A stretch of DNA of 64,000 bases from Sulfitobacter noctilucicola (GTDB taxonomy: Bacteria > Pseudomonadota > Alphaproteobacteria > Rhodobacterales > Rhodobacteraceae), in NCBI RefSeq assembly GCF_000622385.1, contig NZ_JASD01000008.1, forward strand, positions 1,922,001-1,986,000. The letters are read 5' to 3'. Under the pieces are notes generated by a model. It had not been told where the DNA came from. It searched no databases and saw only the letters and a program-made list of their open reading frames with translations. Positions 52,433-61,631 of the stretch are shown piece by piece. The translations under genes and the position numbers were made by a program. The first letter of the stretch is position 1; the number at the start of each line of letters is the position of its first letter.

Positions 52433-53854
52433 TCAGGCTGCCGCCCCTCCGACTGTCAAGCCGCCAATCATCAGCGTAGGCTGACCCACCCCGACAGGCA
52501 CCCACTGTCCCTGTTTGCCGCAGTTTCCCATGCCCGGATCAAGTGCGGGATCATTTCCGATGGCGCGGATTTGCCTGAGTGCTGTCGCCCCGTCGCCGAT
52601 CAAGGTGGCCCCTTTTACGGGGGCTCCAACTACGCCGTTCTGCACGCGGTAGGCTTCGGTACAGGAGAACACGAATTTGCCATTTGTGATGTCGACCTGC
52701 CCGCCGCCAAACCCTACAGCATAGATGCCGTCCTTTAGGTCGGCTACAATGTCACCCGGTGCCACATCGCCGCCCAACATATAAGTGTTGGTCATACGCG
52801 GCATTGGGATGTGGGCGTAGGACTGCCGCCGCCCGTTGCCGGTGCTTTTCACACCCATCAAGCGCGCATTCTGCCGGTCCTGCATGTAGCCAACCAGTTT
52901 GCCGTCCTCGATCAGCGTGTTTTTGGCAGAGGGGGTGCCCTCGTCATCAACCGAGATAGATCCCCGCCTGTCGGGGATTGTCCCATCATCGAGCACTGTC
53001 ACGCCTTTCGCGGCGATCTGCTGACCCATGAGACCAGCGAAAGCCGAGCTGCCCTTGCGGTTGAAATCGCCTTCCAGACCATGGCCGATGGCCTCGTGCA
53101 GCAAAATACCGGGCCAGCCCGGACCAAGCACTACGTCCATAACACCGGCAGGGGCGGGAACTGCCTCAAGGTTTACAGCAGCGATCCGCAGGGCCTCGCG
53201 CGTTTTGGCTTGCCAATCGGCGGGATCAAGCAGCCCATCAAGACCGATGCGCCCACCGCCGCCGGCACTACCGCTTTCGCGCCGTCCGTCCTGCTCCACG
53301 ATGACCGAGACATTCACGCGGGTCATGGGGCGGACATCGCTGACGGATGTGCCTTCGGGCCTGAGAATCACAATCTCCTGCAGGCTTGCCGCGATGCTTG
53401 CACTCACTTGCACCACACGTGCATCCAGCCCGCGGGCAAAAGCATCTATTTCGCGCAGGGTCTCTACCTTGACCGGAAACGTCGCACCTTCGATCGGATC
53501 GTCATCGGTATAAAGCTTTTTGTTCGTGCCCTCGGGCGCGTCGGCCCAGGTGCCGCCACCATCACCGACGGCAAGTCTGGCTGTTTCCGACGCTCTGCGC
53601 ATGGCCTGTTCGGAGATTTCTGTCGAATGGGCATAGCCTGCGACCTCACCGCGCACCGCGCGCAGGCCGAATCCCTCGCTCGCATCGTAGCTGGCTGTCT
53701 TGAGCCGACCGTCATCGAACATCAGCGCTTCGGAACGGCGGCGTTCGAAAAACAGCTCGCCATCATCGGCACCCGCAACCGCTTCACGGAGCACGCCAAG
53801 CGCGGTTTCGCGGTCGATTAAGGTCTCAAACGGCGTAAAAGGCGTATGGGTCAT
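52433..53854 (-). CDS. tldD: Metalloprotease TldD
   Basis: A 473-residue subunit of the TldD/TldE (PmbA) zinc protease that processes peptides and antitoxins. The metal motif HEAIGHGLEGDFNRKG (HExxxH) is near residue 255 and the DDEGTPSAKNT motif near 315. The frame extends to 53908; ATG 53854 has AGGACAG upstream. PmbA is not in the window. Confidence 0.95.
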   Translation of the reverse strand: MTHTPFTPFETLIDRETALGVLREAVAGADDGELFFERRRSEALMFDDGRLKTASYDASEGFGLRAVRGEVAGYAHSTEISEQAMRRASETARLAVGDGGGTWADAPEGTNKKLYTDDDPIEGATFPVKVETLREIDAFARGLDARVVQVSASIAASLQEIVILRPEGTSVSDVRPMTRVNVSVIVEQDGRRESGSAGGGGRIGLDGLLDPADWQAKTREALRIAAVNLEAVPAPAGVMDVVLGPGWPGILLHEAIGHGLEGDFNRKGSSAFAGLMGQQIAAKGVTVLDDGTIPDRRGSISVDDEGTPSAKNTLIEDGKLVGYMQDRQNARLMGVKSTGNGRRQSYAHIPMPRMTNTYMLGGDVAPGDIVADLKDGIYAVGFGGGQVDITNGKFVFSCTEAYRVQNGVVGAPVKGATLIGDGATALRQIRAIGNDPALDPGMGNCGKQGQWVPVGVGQPTLMIGGLTVGGAAA

Positions 53855-54032
53855 GAAATCTGTCCTGAATTTTCGGTGTTTCTGCGAGTTCGCGTCTGTT
53901 TGCCGCAATCGAATGGCTTTATCTTGGCTTTAGAATATGATTGTAAGCACGCAGATGACAACGGCCGGGCGTCGACCATGCGCAAAGCCGACCTACCGTA
54001 GCCAATATTTGGTCACAAGATCAGGACGACAC

Positions 54033-54956
54033 ATGAAACAACTTCTCTCACTCAGTGCACTCATGGCCACCTTTTCTGCCCTTCCTGCCTTGGCGCAGGA
54101 CGCGTTGCGGATCGACGGTCTTGAGGTGATTGGAACACCTGTAGACGGCAAAATGGGCTTTCAGCCCGCGGTCACGCGGTTGGCGCAAGATATTCACGAT
54201 CTCGATTACCTGATTCTGGTGATCATCACCATTATCACTGTTTTCGTGACAGGTTTGATGGCCTGGGTCGTCATTCGCTACAACGCAAAGCGCAACCCGA
54301 CGGCGGCCAGCTTTACACACCACACACCTGTTGAGGTGGCTTGGACCATCGGCCCGATCCTGATTCTGGTCCTTATCGGCGCGTATTCGTTGCCGATCCT
54401 GTTCCGCCAGCAGGAAATCCCGCAGGCTGACGTGACGATCAAGGCAATCGGCAACCAGTGGTACTGGTCTTATGAGTATGTTGACGACGGTTTTGGCTTT
54501 GACAGCTACATGATCGGCGCACCGGCCACGCTGACCTCCGAAGAGGAAGAGGCGGGTGCAATTGCAAACCGTTTGGATGACGTGATGGTCGCCAAGCTCG
54601 AAGAAGCTGGATATTCACGTAACGAGTGGCTTCTGGCCACCGATACAGCGGTTGTTGTTCCTGTCGGCAAAACGATCGTTATGCAGGTTACAGGGTCGGA
54701 TGTGATCCACTCATGGACGATCCCTGCATTTGGCGTAAAACAGGACGCCGTTCCCGGTCGTCTGGCAGAACTGTGGTTCAGCGCTGAGAAAGAAGGCGTG
54801 TACTTTGGCCAATGTTCAGAGCTTTGCGGTCAGGCTCACGCTTATATGCCTATCACCGTGAAGGTCGTGTCCGAAGCGGCTTATCAAGAGTGGCTGGGCA
54901 ACGCCAAAGAGGAATACGCGGGTATTCCCCAGACAGTTAAGGTCGCATCTAACTGA
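54033..54956 (+). CDS. ctaC: Cytochrome c oxidase subunit II
   Basis: A 307-residue protein with a signal peptide ([22 protein letters not shown]), two membrane helices (about residues 58-85 and 105-125) and a periplasmic cupredoxin domain. The CuA site is [16 protein letters not shown] (about 256-271) with the His near 219. It takes electrons from cytochrome c in the aa3-type oxidase. An open frame extends upstream to 53937. Start 54033 fits the signal peptide. Confidence 0.96.
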   Translation: MKQLLSLSALMATFSALPALAQDALRIDGLEVIGTPVDGKMGFQPAVTRLAQDIHDLDYLILVIITIITVFVTGLMAWVVIRYNAKRNPTAASFTHHTPVEVAWTIGPILILVLIGAYSLPILFRQQEIPQADVTIKAIGNQWYWSYEYVDDGFGFDSYMIGAPATLTSEEEEAGAIANRLDDVMVAKLEEAGYSRNEWLLATDTAVVVPVGKTIVMQVTGSDVIHSWTIPAFGVKQDAVPGRLAELWFSAEKEGVYFGQCSELCGQAHAYMPITVKVVSEAAYQEWLGNAKEEYAGIPQTVKVASN

Positions 54957-54970
54957 GACTGATGAATTGC

Positions 54971-54993
54971 AGGGTGGGGCAAAGTCCCACCCT
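54971..54993. repeat. REP-like palindrome between ctaC and ctaB
   Basis: AGGGTGGG (54971-54978) pairs with CCCACCCT (54986-54993); two more pairs (G-T and C-G) extend the stem to 10 bp with an AAA loop. It lacks a T-tract. In type it resembles the elements at 23022-23073. Confidence 0.65.
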
Positions 54994-55086
54994 CACCTAT
55001 AACGGAAACGGAAGTTTTCGCTCGATACGACGCCAGGGCGCTTACATGCGCATGCGGCCCGAGACATGAACCTGCGGAAAAAACTG

Positions 55087-56022
55087 ATGACTGATATGAC
55101 CAACACACCTGCTGGCGAATACGAGGCGCAACTGGGCGATTATTTTGCCCTGCTCAAGCCGCGTGTGATGCAGCTCGTGGTCTTTACAGCAGTAGTGGGG
55201 ATGCTTGCTGCGCCGACTTCGGTTCATCCGGTCGTTGGCTTTGCGTCGATCCTTTTTGTTGCCATCGGGGCAGGGGCCTCGGGTGCGCTGAACATGTGGT
55301 GGGATGCCGACATCGACGCGGTCATGCGCCGCACAGCAAAGCGCCCCATCCCCGCTGGAAAAGTACAACCGGGCGAAGCGCTTGCCCTAGGTGTTGCACT
55401 CTCAGGTCTGTCGGTGATGATGCTCGCGCTCAGCGCTAATCTGTTGGCTGCTGGTATGCTGCTGTTTACCATCCTGTTCTACGCGGTTGTCTATTCCATG
55501 TGGCTCAAGCGTGCGACCCCACAGAACATCGTAATCGGCGGTGCTGCGGGGGCGTTTCCGCCTGTCATCGGCTGGATCATCGCCACCGGCAGCTTCTCTG
55601 TCGAAGCGTGGTTGATGTTTGCCCTTATCTTCATGTGGACGCCGCCCCACTTCTGGGCGCTGGCGTTGTTCATGCGCTCTGACTATGACGATGCTGATGT
55701 GCCCATGCTTACGGTGACACATGGACGTCCGGCGACACGCCGCCATATCCTGATCTACACGATCCTGCTGGTCGTTCTTGCCGTTGGTACGGGGTTCACA
55801 GCCATTGGCGGCTACATCTATCTGACGGCTGCGGTTATCCTGAATGCGTTGTTCCTGCTGGGTGCTTACCGTATCTGGCAGCGTGACGAGGTGATGGCCG
55901 AAGAAGACAACTATCTGGTCGAGCGGAAATTCTTCCGTTTGTCCCTCTACTATCTGTTCTTGCATTTTGGCGCGATTCTGCTGGAAGCGACATTGCGCCC
56001 CTACGGTCTAGGAGGCTGGTAA
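55087..56022 (+). CDS. ctaB: Protoheme IX farnesyltransferase
   Basis: A 311-residue UbiA-family membrane prenyltransferase with about 8-9 helices. The two Asp-rich motifs are NMWWDADIDAVMRRT (about residues 78-92) and DYDDADVPML (about 200). It makes heme O, the precursor of heme A. ATG 55066 is an alternative start; 55087 has GGAAA upstream. Confidence 0.95.
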   Translation: MTDMTNTPAGEYEAQLGDYFALLKPRVMQLVVFTAVVGMLAAPTSVHPVVGFASILFVAIGAGASGALNMWWDADIDAVMRRTAKRPIPAGKVQPGEALALGVALSGLSVMMLALSANLLAAGMLLFTILFYAVVYSMWLKRATPQNIVIGGAAGAFPPVIGWIIATGSFSVEAWLMFALIFMWTPPHFWALALFMRSDYDDADVPMLTVTHGRPATRRHILIYTILLVVLAVGTGFTAIGGYIYLTAAVILNALFLLGAYRIWQRDEVMAEEDNYLVERKFFRLSLYYLFLHFGAILLEATLRPYGLGGW

Positions 56023-56208
56023 ATGGGTATTCGCGCCGAGCATGAGCTTCATGGCCGCCGCAAAGGCCGCAATACAGGCGTTGGTCTGATGTTGGCAGGA
56101 TTTGTCGTGCTGATCATGATCCTGACATTCGTCAAGATTACTGAGACTGACTTTGCCCGCGCACCGGGCACAGCCAACACTGCCACCGGATCCGGAGGAA
56201 CGGACTGA
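56023..56208 (+). CDS. 61-residue single-helix protein in the oxidase assembly operon
   Basis: Starts directly after the ctaB stop and overlaps the ctaG start by 1 base. A basic N-terminus (ELHGRRKGRNTG), one membrane helix (about residues 19-38, VGLMLAGFVVLIMILTFVK) and a short Thr/Ala/Gly-rich tail. Position suggests a small oxidase assembly or structural component; the family is not one I can name. Confidence 0.8.
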   Translation: MGIRAEHELHGRRKGRNTGVGLMLAGFVVLIMILTFVKITETDFARAPGTANTATGSGGTD

Positions 56209-56786
56209 TGGCACTTTCAGGCCCTGCTAAAACGGTTGCGCAAACTGTTTCCCTAGTTCTGGTGATGGGTGGTCTCGCCTGGGCCTCCGTTCCCTTCTAC
56301 GATTGGTTCTGCCGGGTCACCGGATTTGGCGGTGTGCCGCAGCAGGTCTCCGCTGCCGGCGACGAGATTCTCGACAAGACAATCACCATCCGCTTTGATG
56401 GTACGCTCAACAACAACATGGCTTGGGAGTTCAAGCCGGTCGTGCGTGAAATGGAAGTCCGCATCGGTGAGACTGCGCTTGCGTTCTACGAGGCGCACAA
56501 TCCGACAAGCCGCCCGATCGCGGGGCAGGCAAGCTATAATGTAACGCCCTATACTGCGGGCGCATTCTTCGACAAGATCGACTGCTTTTGCTTTACCGAG
56601 CAGGTGCTTGCGCCGGGTGAAACTGTGCAAATGCCGGTTAGCTTTTTTGTCGATCCTGAAATCGTCGCGGATCGTGACGGGAAGTATGTACACACCATCA
56701 CGCTTTCCTATACATTCTACGAAATCGATCTGCCCGAGGGGTATGCCTCCCTCGATACGGCAGGCAGCACAACAGACCTGAATTAA
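56208..56786 (+). CDS. ctaG: Cytochrome c oxidase assembly protein CtaG/Cox11
   Basis: A 192-residue protein with one N-terminal helix and a periplasmic immunoglobulin-like domain. The Cu-binding CFCFTEQ motif (about residues 126-132) is the Cox11 signature. It delivers copper to CuB of subunit I. Confidence 0.95.
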   Translation: MALSGPAKTVAQTVSLVLVMGGLAWASVPFYDWFCRVTGFGGVPQQVSAAGDEILDKTITIRFDGTLNNNMAWEFKPVVREMEVRIGETALAFYEAHNPTSRPIAGQASYNVTPYTAGAFFDKIDCFCFTEQVLAPGETVQMPVSFFVDPEIVADRDGKYVHTITLSYTFYEIDLPEGYASLDTAGSTTDLN

Positions 56787-56802
56787 GAAGGGGACGCACC
56801 AA

Positions 56803-57615
56803 ATGGCCCATGCAAAGAACCACGACTACCACATCCTCGCCCCCTCAACATGGCCGCTTCTGGGCGCGCTTGCGGGCTTTGTTATGCTCTTCGGTGCTGT
56901 CCTGTGGATGCACGATATTACGCCCTTCCTGTTCTGGGGTGGTTTTGTTGCAACCCTCTATGTGATGTTCGGCTGGTGGCGTGAGGTTGTACTCGAAAGC
57001 CGCATTGGCGATCACACGGGCGTTGTGCGTCTGGGCCTGCGGTATGGCTTTATCCTGTTCATCATGTCCGAAGTGATGTTCTTTGTTGCGTGGTTCTGGA
57101 CGTTCTTCAAACAGGCCATCTACCCGATGAACGAATACGTAGGTTCAGAGTATGTGCCGCCTGTGTTCGATCCGGTTAACGCATTTCACCTGCCCCTGAT
57201 CAACACGCTCATCCTGCTGCTTTCAGGCTGTGCCGTGACATGGGCACACCACGCATTGGTGCACGAGAACAACCGTAAGGACGTTATCAACGGTCTCGCG
57301 ATCTCTATCGTTTTGGGTGTCGCGTTTACAGCATTGCAAGCCTACGAATACGCCGAGCTGATCCTGCACCATGATTGGGTGTTTGGTGGCGATGCCTTCT
57401 TCTCTGCCTTCTTCATGGCAACAGGCTTTCACGGCATGCACGTGGTCATCGGAACGATCTTCCTGGCTGTTTGTCTGGTCCGGGCGATGAAGGGCGACTT
57501 CACCCCCGAGCAGCACGTCGGTTTCGAAGCTGCAGCATGGTACTGGCACTTCGTCGATGTGGTCTGGCTGTTTTTGTTCTTTGCCGTCTACATCTGGGGC
57601 GTCCCAGCGGTATAA
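56803..57615 (+). CDS. ctaE: Cytochrome c oxidase subunit III
   Basis: A 270-residue membrane protein with seven helices, starting [31 protein letters not shown] (about 206-216) and [18 protein letters not shown] near the end are family hallmarks. It ends the ctaC-ctaB-ctaG-ctaE series; the subunit I gene is not in the window. Confidence 0.96.
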   Translation: MAHAKNHDYHILAPSTWPLLGALAGFVMLFGAVLWMHDITPFLFWGGFVATLYVMFGWWREVVLESRIGDHTGVVRLGLRYGFILFIMSEVMFFVAWFWTFFKQAIYPMNEYVGSEYVPPVFDPVNAFHLPLINTLILLLSGCAVTWAHHALVHENNRKDVINGLAISIVLGVAFTALQAYEYAELILHHDWVFGGDAFFSAFFMATGFHGMHVVIGTIFLAVCLVRAMKGDFTPEQHVGFEAAAWYWHFVDVVWLFLFFAVYIWGVPAV

Positions 57616-57661
57616 ACCGTCTTGGCGGGGTTGCATCTGACGCCCTGATATCTCAAAACCC

Positions 57662-57692
57662 AAGCGCGCAAAGATCACTTTGCGCGCTTTTT
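57662..57692 (+). terminator. Strong terminator after ctaE
   Basis: AAGCGCGCAAAG (57662-57673) and CTTTGCGCGCTT (57678-57689) form a perfect 12-bp stem with loop ATCA, followed by TTT then CTTT. It sits only 20 bases upstream of the SURF1 start. Confidence 0.9.
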
Positions 57693-57712
57693 CTTTGTCT
57701 GCGAATGGCTCT

Positions 57713-58390
57713 ATGAACCGCGCTCTTTTCCTTCTTGTCATCGGCCTCGGGGGTGCTGCCATACTGGTGGCGCTTGGCGTTTGGCAGGTTCAAAGACTGG
57801 CGTGGAAAGAAGGGGTCATCGCTACAATCGATGCCCGCATTCTGGACGCCCCCGTTGCCTTGCCAGAGACACCTGATCCGGACGAGGATGCCTATCTGCC
57901 CGTCGCCGTCACAGGCAAGATGACAGGCGAAACGTTGCGCGTGCTGGTGTCGCAGAAGGATCTTGGCGCAGGCTACCGGCTTATCACTGCGCTTGAACTG
58001 CGCGACCGCCGCGTCCTGCTTGACCGTGGATTTATTGTTACAGGCAACGCCGGTTTCACCACTCCCGTGGGGGAGGTAACCGTCACCGGCAATCTGCAAT
58101 GGCCGCAGGAAACTGACAGCTACACGCCTGAGCCGGATATCAACAACAACATCTGGTTCGCCCGCGACGTACAGGCAATGGCCGATCTGCTGGGAACCGA
58201 ACCGGTGATGGTTGTGGCCCGCACTGTGTCCGAGGATGATCCTGCCATCAGCCCCTTTCCAGTCGATACCAGTCGGATCCCGAACGATCACCTTCAATAC
58301 GCTATTACCTGGTTCTCTTTGGCAGCCATCTGGTTGGCCATGTCCCTTTTGTTCCTGCGCCGCCGCCGCGCACCCAAATCCGAAAGCTGA
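57713..58390 (+). CDS. SURF1 family protein
   Basis: A 225-residue oxidase assembly factor with two membrane helices (about residues 2-20 and 195-215) around a periplasmic domain. GVWQVQRLAWKEG after helix 1 and LQYAITWFSLA before helix 2 are the SURF1 signatures. It helps heme A insertion. ATG 57713 starts at the first helix; the longer frame begins inside the terminator. Confidence 0.93.
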   Translation: MNRALFLLVIGLGGAAILVALGVWQVQRLAWKEGVIATIDARILDAPVALPETPDPDEDAYLPVAVTGKMTGETLRVLVSQKDLGAGYRLITALELRDRRVLLDRGFIVTGNAGFTTPVGEVTVTGNLQWPQETDSYTPEPDINNNIWFARDVQAMADLLGTEPVMVVARTVSEDDPAISPFPVDTSRIPNDHLQYAITWFSLAAIWLAMSLLFLRRRRAPKSES

Positions 58391-58395
58391 CTTTC

Positions 58396-59784
58396 ATGCG
58401 CTATATCTCTACCCGTGGCTCAGCGCCCGTTTTGAGCTTTGAAGAAGCGATGCTAACCGGCCTTGCCCGCGATGGCGGTCTTTACGTTCCCGAAACGATC
58501 CCGACGCTGACTGCAGATCAGATTGCCGCCATGCAGGGACAATCCTACGAAGACGTGGCCTTTACCGTCATGCGTCCGTTTATAGGCGATACTTTTACAG
58601 ACGACGAGTTCCGCGACTTGATCGCCAAGGCCTACGCCACTTTCGGGCATGCCGCGCGCGCGCCAATGGTTCAACTTGCGCCGAACCACTTCTTGCTTGA
58701 GCTCTTTCACGGGCCAACGCTTGCGTTCAAAGACTTTGCGATGCAGCTGATTGGTCAGATGTTCCAGCTGGCTTTGGGCCGCAAAGGGGAGCGCGTGACT
58801 ATCGTTGGCGCAACGTCCGGCGATACAGGCTCTGCCGCGATTGAAGCGTTTCGCGGTCTCGACAACGTAGACGTCTTTATCCTTTATCCCCATGGCCGCG
58901 TGAGCGACGTTCAACGCAGGCAAATGACCACGCCAACCGAATCCAACGTGCACGCCCTGGCGGTCGATGGCGATTTCGACGACTGTCAGGCGCGGCTCAA
59001 GGACATGTTCAATGACTTCGAGTTCCGCGACGGCGTGCGCCTTGCTGGGGTAAACTCCATCAACTGGGGCCGTGTGCTTGCGCAGGTCGTTTATTACTTC
59101 ACCGCCGCCACATCTCTTGGCGCGCCACTGCGAGAGGTCAGCTTTACCGTGCCGACGGGCAACTTCGGTGATATCTTTGCGGGCTACATCGCCAAGCGGA
59201 TGGGATTGCCGATCAAGGAACTGGTCGTTGCAACCAACCAGAATGATATTCTGGACCGCTGTCTGAAAGGTCAGGGGTATCATAAGGGCACGGTTCACGC
59301 GTCGATCAGCCCGTCCATGGATATTCAGGTCAGTTCCAATTTCGAGCGTGCCTTGTTTGATGCCTATGATCGTGATGGCAATGCTGTCGCGCAGCTGATG
59401 TCCGAGCTTGGGCAGGGCGGGTTTGATGTGTCCCAAGGCGCGATGCAGGCGCTTCAGGACATCTACACCTCAGGACGCGCGTCCGAGGCGGAGACCACGC
59501 AAACTATCACCGATGCGCTGGCCACCACCGGAGAGCTTTTGTGCCCGCATTCCGCTGTCGGCGTGAAGGTAGCGCAGGAATTGCGCGATGAAGCGACGCC
59601 AATGATCACGTTGGCCACAGCGCATCCGGCGAAATTTCCGGATGCGGTTGAGGATGCTACAGGCATTCGGCCACCTCTGCCACGGCGCATGGCCGATCTG
59701 TTCGAGCGTGATGAACGCCTGACCCGTGTTGCCAATGATCTCGAGGCGCTGAAAACGCACATCAACGGGGTTCTCAACACATGA
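58396..59784 (+). CDS. thrC: Threonine synthase
   Basis: A 462-residue PLP enzyme converting O-phosphohomoserine to threonine. The PLP lysine is in LAFKDFAMQL (about residues 111-120), ATSGDTGSAA binds phosphate near 140, and SINWGRVLAQ near 222. Length fits the long, class II form. Its stop overlaps the M16 peptidase start (ATGA). Confidence 0.96.
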   Translation: MRYISTRGSAPVLSFEEAMLTGLARDGGLYVPETIPTLTADQIAAMQGQSYEDVAFTVMRPFIGDTFTDDEFRDLIAKAYATFGHAARAPMVQLAPNHFLLELFHGPTLAFKDFAMQLIGQMFQLALGRKGERVTIVGATSGDTGSAAIEAFRGLDNVDVFILYPHGRVSDVQRRQMTTPTESNVHALAVDGDFDDCQARLKDMFNDFEFRDGVRLAGVNSINWGRVLAQVVYYFTAATSLGAPLREVSFTVPTGNFGDIFAGYIAKRMGLPIKELVVATNQNDILDRCLKGQGYHKGTVHASISPSMDIQVSSNFERALFDAYDRDGNAVAQLMSELGQGGFDVSQGAMQALQDIYTSGRASEAETTQTITDALATTGELLCPHSAVGVKVAQELRDEATPMITLATAHPAKFPDAVEDATGIRPPLPRRMADLFERDERLTRVANDLEALKTHINGVLNT

Positions 59785-61043
59785 GCCTGCAAGAGCATCG
59801 CCTGCCCAACGGTTTTCGCATTGTAACAGAACATATGCCCGGCCTTGCCTCGGCCTCTATCGGCGTGTGGGTCAATGCAGGCGGGCGGCACGAGACGCCG
59901 CAGCAAAACGGCATTGCCCACTTTCTGGAGCATATGGCATTCAAAGGCACGGCCAAGCGGACATCTTTGCAGATTGCCGAAGCGATCGAGGACGTGGGAG
60001 GCTATATCAATGCCTACACCAGCCGCGAAGTCACAGCCTATTATGTCCGCGTTCTGGAGAACGATGTGGCGCTTGGTCTGGATGTCATCGCCGATATCTT
60101 GCGCAATCCCATTCTCGATCCGAACGAAATTGAGGTAGAGCGTGGCGTTATCCTGCAAGAAATCGGGCAGGCGCTCGATACACCTGATGATGTAATCTTT
60201 GACTGGTTGCAGGAGCAGGCCTATCCGGGACAGCCCTTGGGCCGGACCATCCTTGGACCGTCCGAGCGCGTATCGAGCTTTTCCCAGTCAGACCTGCAAG
60301 GTTTCATTGCGCAGCACTACGGACCAGAGCAGATGATTTTGGCCGCTGCCGGTGCTGTCGACCACGACGCGATTGTGAAGATGGCCGAAGACCTCTTTGG
60401 CGATATGCCTTCCAAGCCCTTGTTCGAGGTCCAGACCGCGCGTTTTCAGGGCGGTGAAACCCGCCAGATCAAGAAGCTCGAGCAGGCGCACTTTGCGCTC
60501 GGTTTCGAATCTCCGGGCTACCGCGCCGATGATATTTATGTCGCACAGATATATGCGTCGGCACTTGGCGGCGGCATGTCTTCGCGGCTGTTTCAGGAGA
60601 TCCGCGAAAATCGTGGCCTGTGCTATACGATCTTTGCCCAAGCAGGTGCCCATGCCGATACCGGCATGACCACGATCTACGCCGGCACCTCGGGCGAACA
60701 ATTGCCTGAACTTGCAAACATCACGATCGACGAGATGAAGCGTGCTGCTACCGATATGTCGCCGGCAGAAGTCGCGCGCGCGCGTGCGCAGATGAAAGCA
60801 GGTTTGTTGATGGGGCTGGAAAGCCCGTCGAACAGAGCCGAGCGTTTGGCGCGCCTGATCCAGATATGGGACCGCATTCCGCCGCTTTCCGAGACCATCG
60901 AAAAGATCGATGCAGTGACAACCGGCGATGTGCGCGATCTGGCCGAACGGATGGCCGCAGAGGCACCCGCTGCTCTGGCACTTTATGGTCCGGTCGAAGA
61001 CGCGCCGGGTCTCGAAGACTTGCAAGCCCGCCGCGCCGCCTGA
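59781..61043 (+). CDS. M16-family zinc metallopeptidase
   Basis: A 420-residue pitrilysin-family protein. The inverted zinc motif HFLEHMAFKGT (HxxEH) is at residues 47-57, with a downstream Glu in VERGVILQEIGQA near 125. It resembles mitochondrial processing peptidase beta subunits. It is a full-length active-type member and overlaps genes on both sides, so thrC, M16 and the GNAT gene form an operon. Confidence 0.93.
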   Translation: MSLQEHRLPNGFRIVTEHMPGLASASIGVWVNAGGRHETPQQNGIAHFLEHMAFKGTAKRTSLQIAEAIEDVGGYINAYTSREVTAYYVRVLENDVALGLDVIADILRNPILDPNEIEVERGVILQEIGQALDTPDDVIFDWLQEQAYPGQPLGRTILGPSERVSSFSQSDLQGFIAQHYGPEQMILAAAGAVDHDAIVKMAEDLFGDMPSKPLFEVQTARFQGGETRQIKKLEQAHFALGFESPGYRADDIYVAQIYASALGGGMSSRLFQEIRENRGLCYTIFAQAGAHADTGMTTIYAGTSGEQLPELANITIDEMKRAATDMSPAEVARARAQMKAGLLMGLESPSNRAERLARLIQIWDRIPPLSETIEKIDAVTTGDVRDLAERMAAEAPAALALYGPVEDAPGLEDLQARRAA

Positions 61044-61627
61044 TGATCCTGCTCAAGCGCAAATTGCGGATTGAGACCGAGCGGCTCACTTTGCGCCCAC
61101 CGGTGCATGCGGACTACCGCGACTGGACCGCGCTGCGCGTGCGTAGCCGCGATTTTCTCAGCAAGTGGGAGCCGTCGTGGGCTCAGGATCATCTGAGCCG
61201 TAAAGCCTTTACCAACCGTGTCTATTGGGCGCAGCGCTCTGTCAGCAGTGGCAGTGCCTTGCCCCTTTTTCTTCTCCGCCGAGAAGATGACACGCTTATG
61301 GGGGCGATCACGCTCGACAACATCCGGCGCGGACCCGCCCAATCGGGGACGCTAGGCTATTGGACAGGAGAAACCTTTGCGCGGCAGGGCTATATGCGCG
61401 AGGCAATTCATGCGGTTGTCCATCATGCCTTCACCCGGCTGGACCTTAGCCGGATCGAGGCCGCCTGCCTGCCGGAGAACGCAGCCTCACGCGGGTTGCT
61501 TGAGAAAACAGGCTTCAAATACGAAGGCGTCGCACAAAGCTATTTGCAGATCGACGGGCGTTGGCGCACGCATGTGCTTTATGCTTCGCTGCGCAGTGAT
61601 CGGCGGGGGAAGACGGACGTAGGCTAG
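61043..61627 (+). CDS. RimJ/RimL-type GNAT acetyltransferase
   Basis: A 194-residue GNAT. RIETERLTLRPPVHADYRDW opens the protein and ARQGYMREAIHAVVHHAF near residues 112-129 is the acetyl-CoA loop; CLPENAASRGLLEKTGFKYEG is motif B. It likely acetylates an N-terminal amino group or a small molecule. The longer frame from 60866 overlaps M16; ATG 61043 follows the TGATG overlap. Confidence 0.88.
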   Translation: MILLKRKLRIETERLTLRPPVHADYRDWTALRVRSRDFLSKWEPSWAQDHLSRKAFTNRVYWAQRSVSSGSALPLFLLRREDDTLMGAITLDNIRRGPAQSGTLGYWTGETFARQGYMREAIHAVVHHAFTRLDLSRIEAACLPENAASRGLLEKTGFKYEGVAQSYLQIDGRWRTHVLYASLRSDRRGKTDVG

Positions 61628-61631
61628 GGCT

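Noticed and set aside
52811..53821. 336-codon plus-strand frame across tldD
   Set aside because: tldD on the opposite strand has all its motifs; the product of the plus frame shows no family features.
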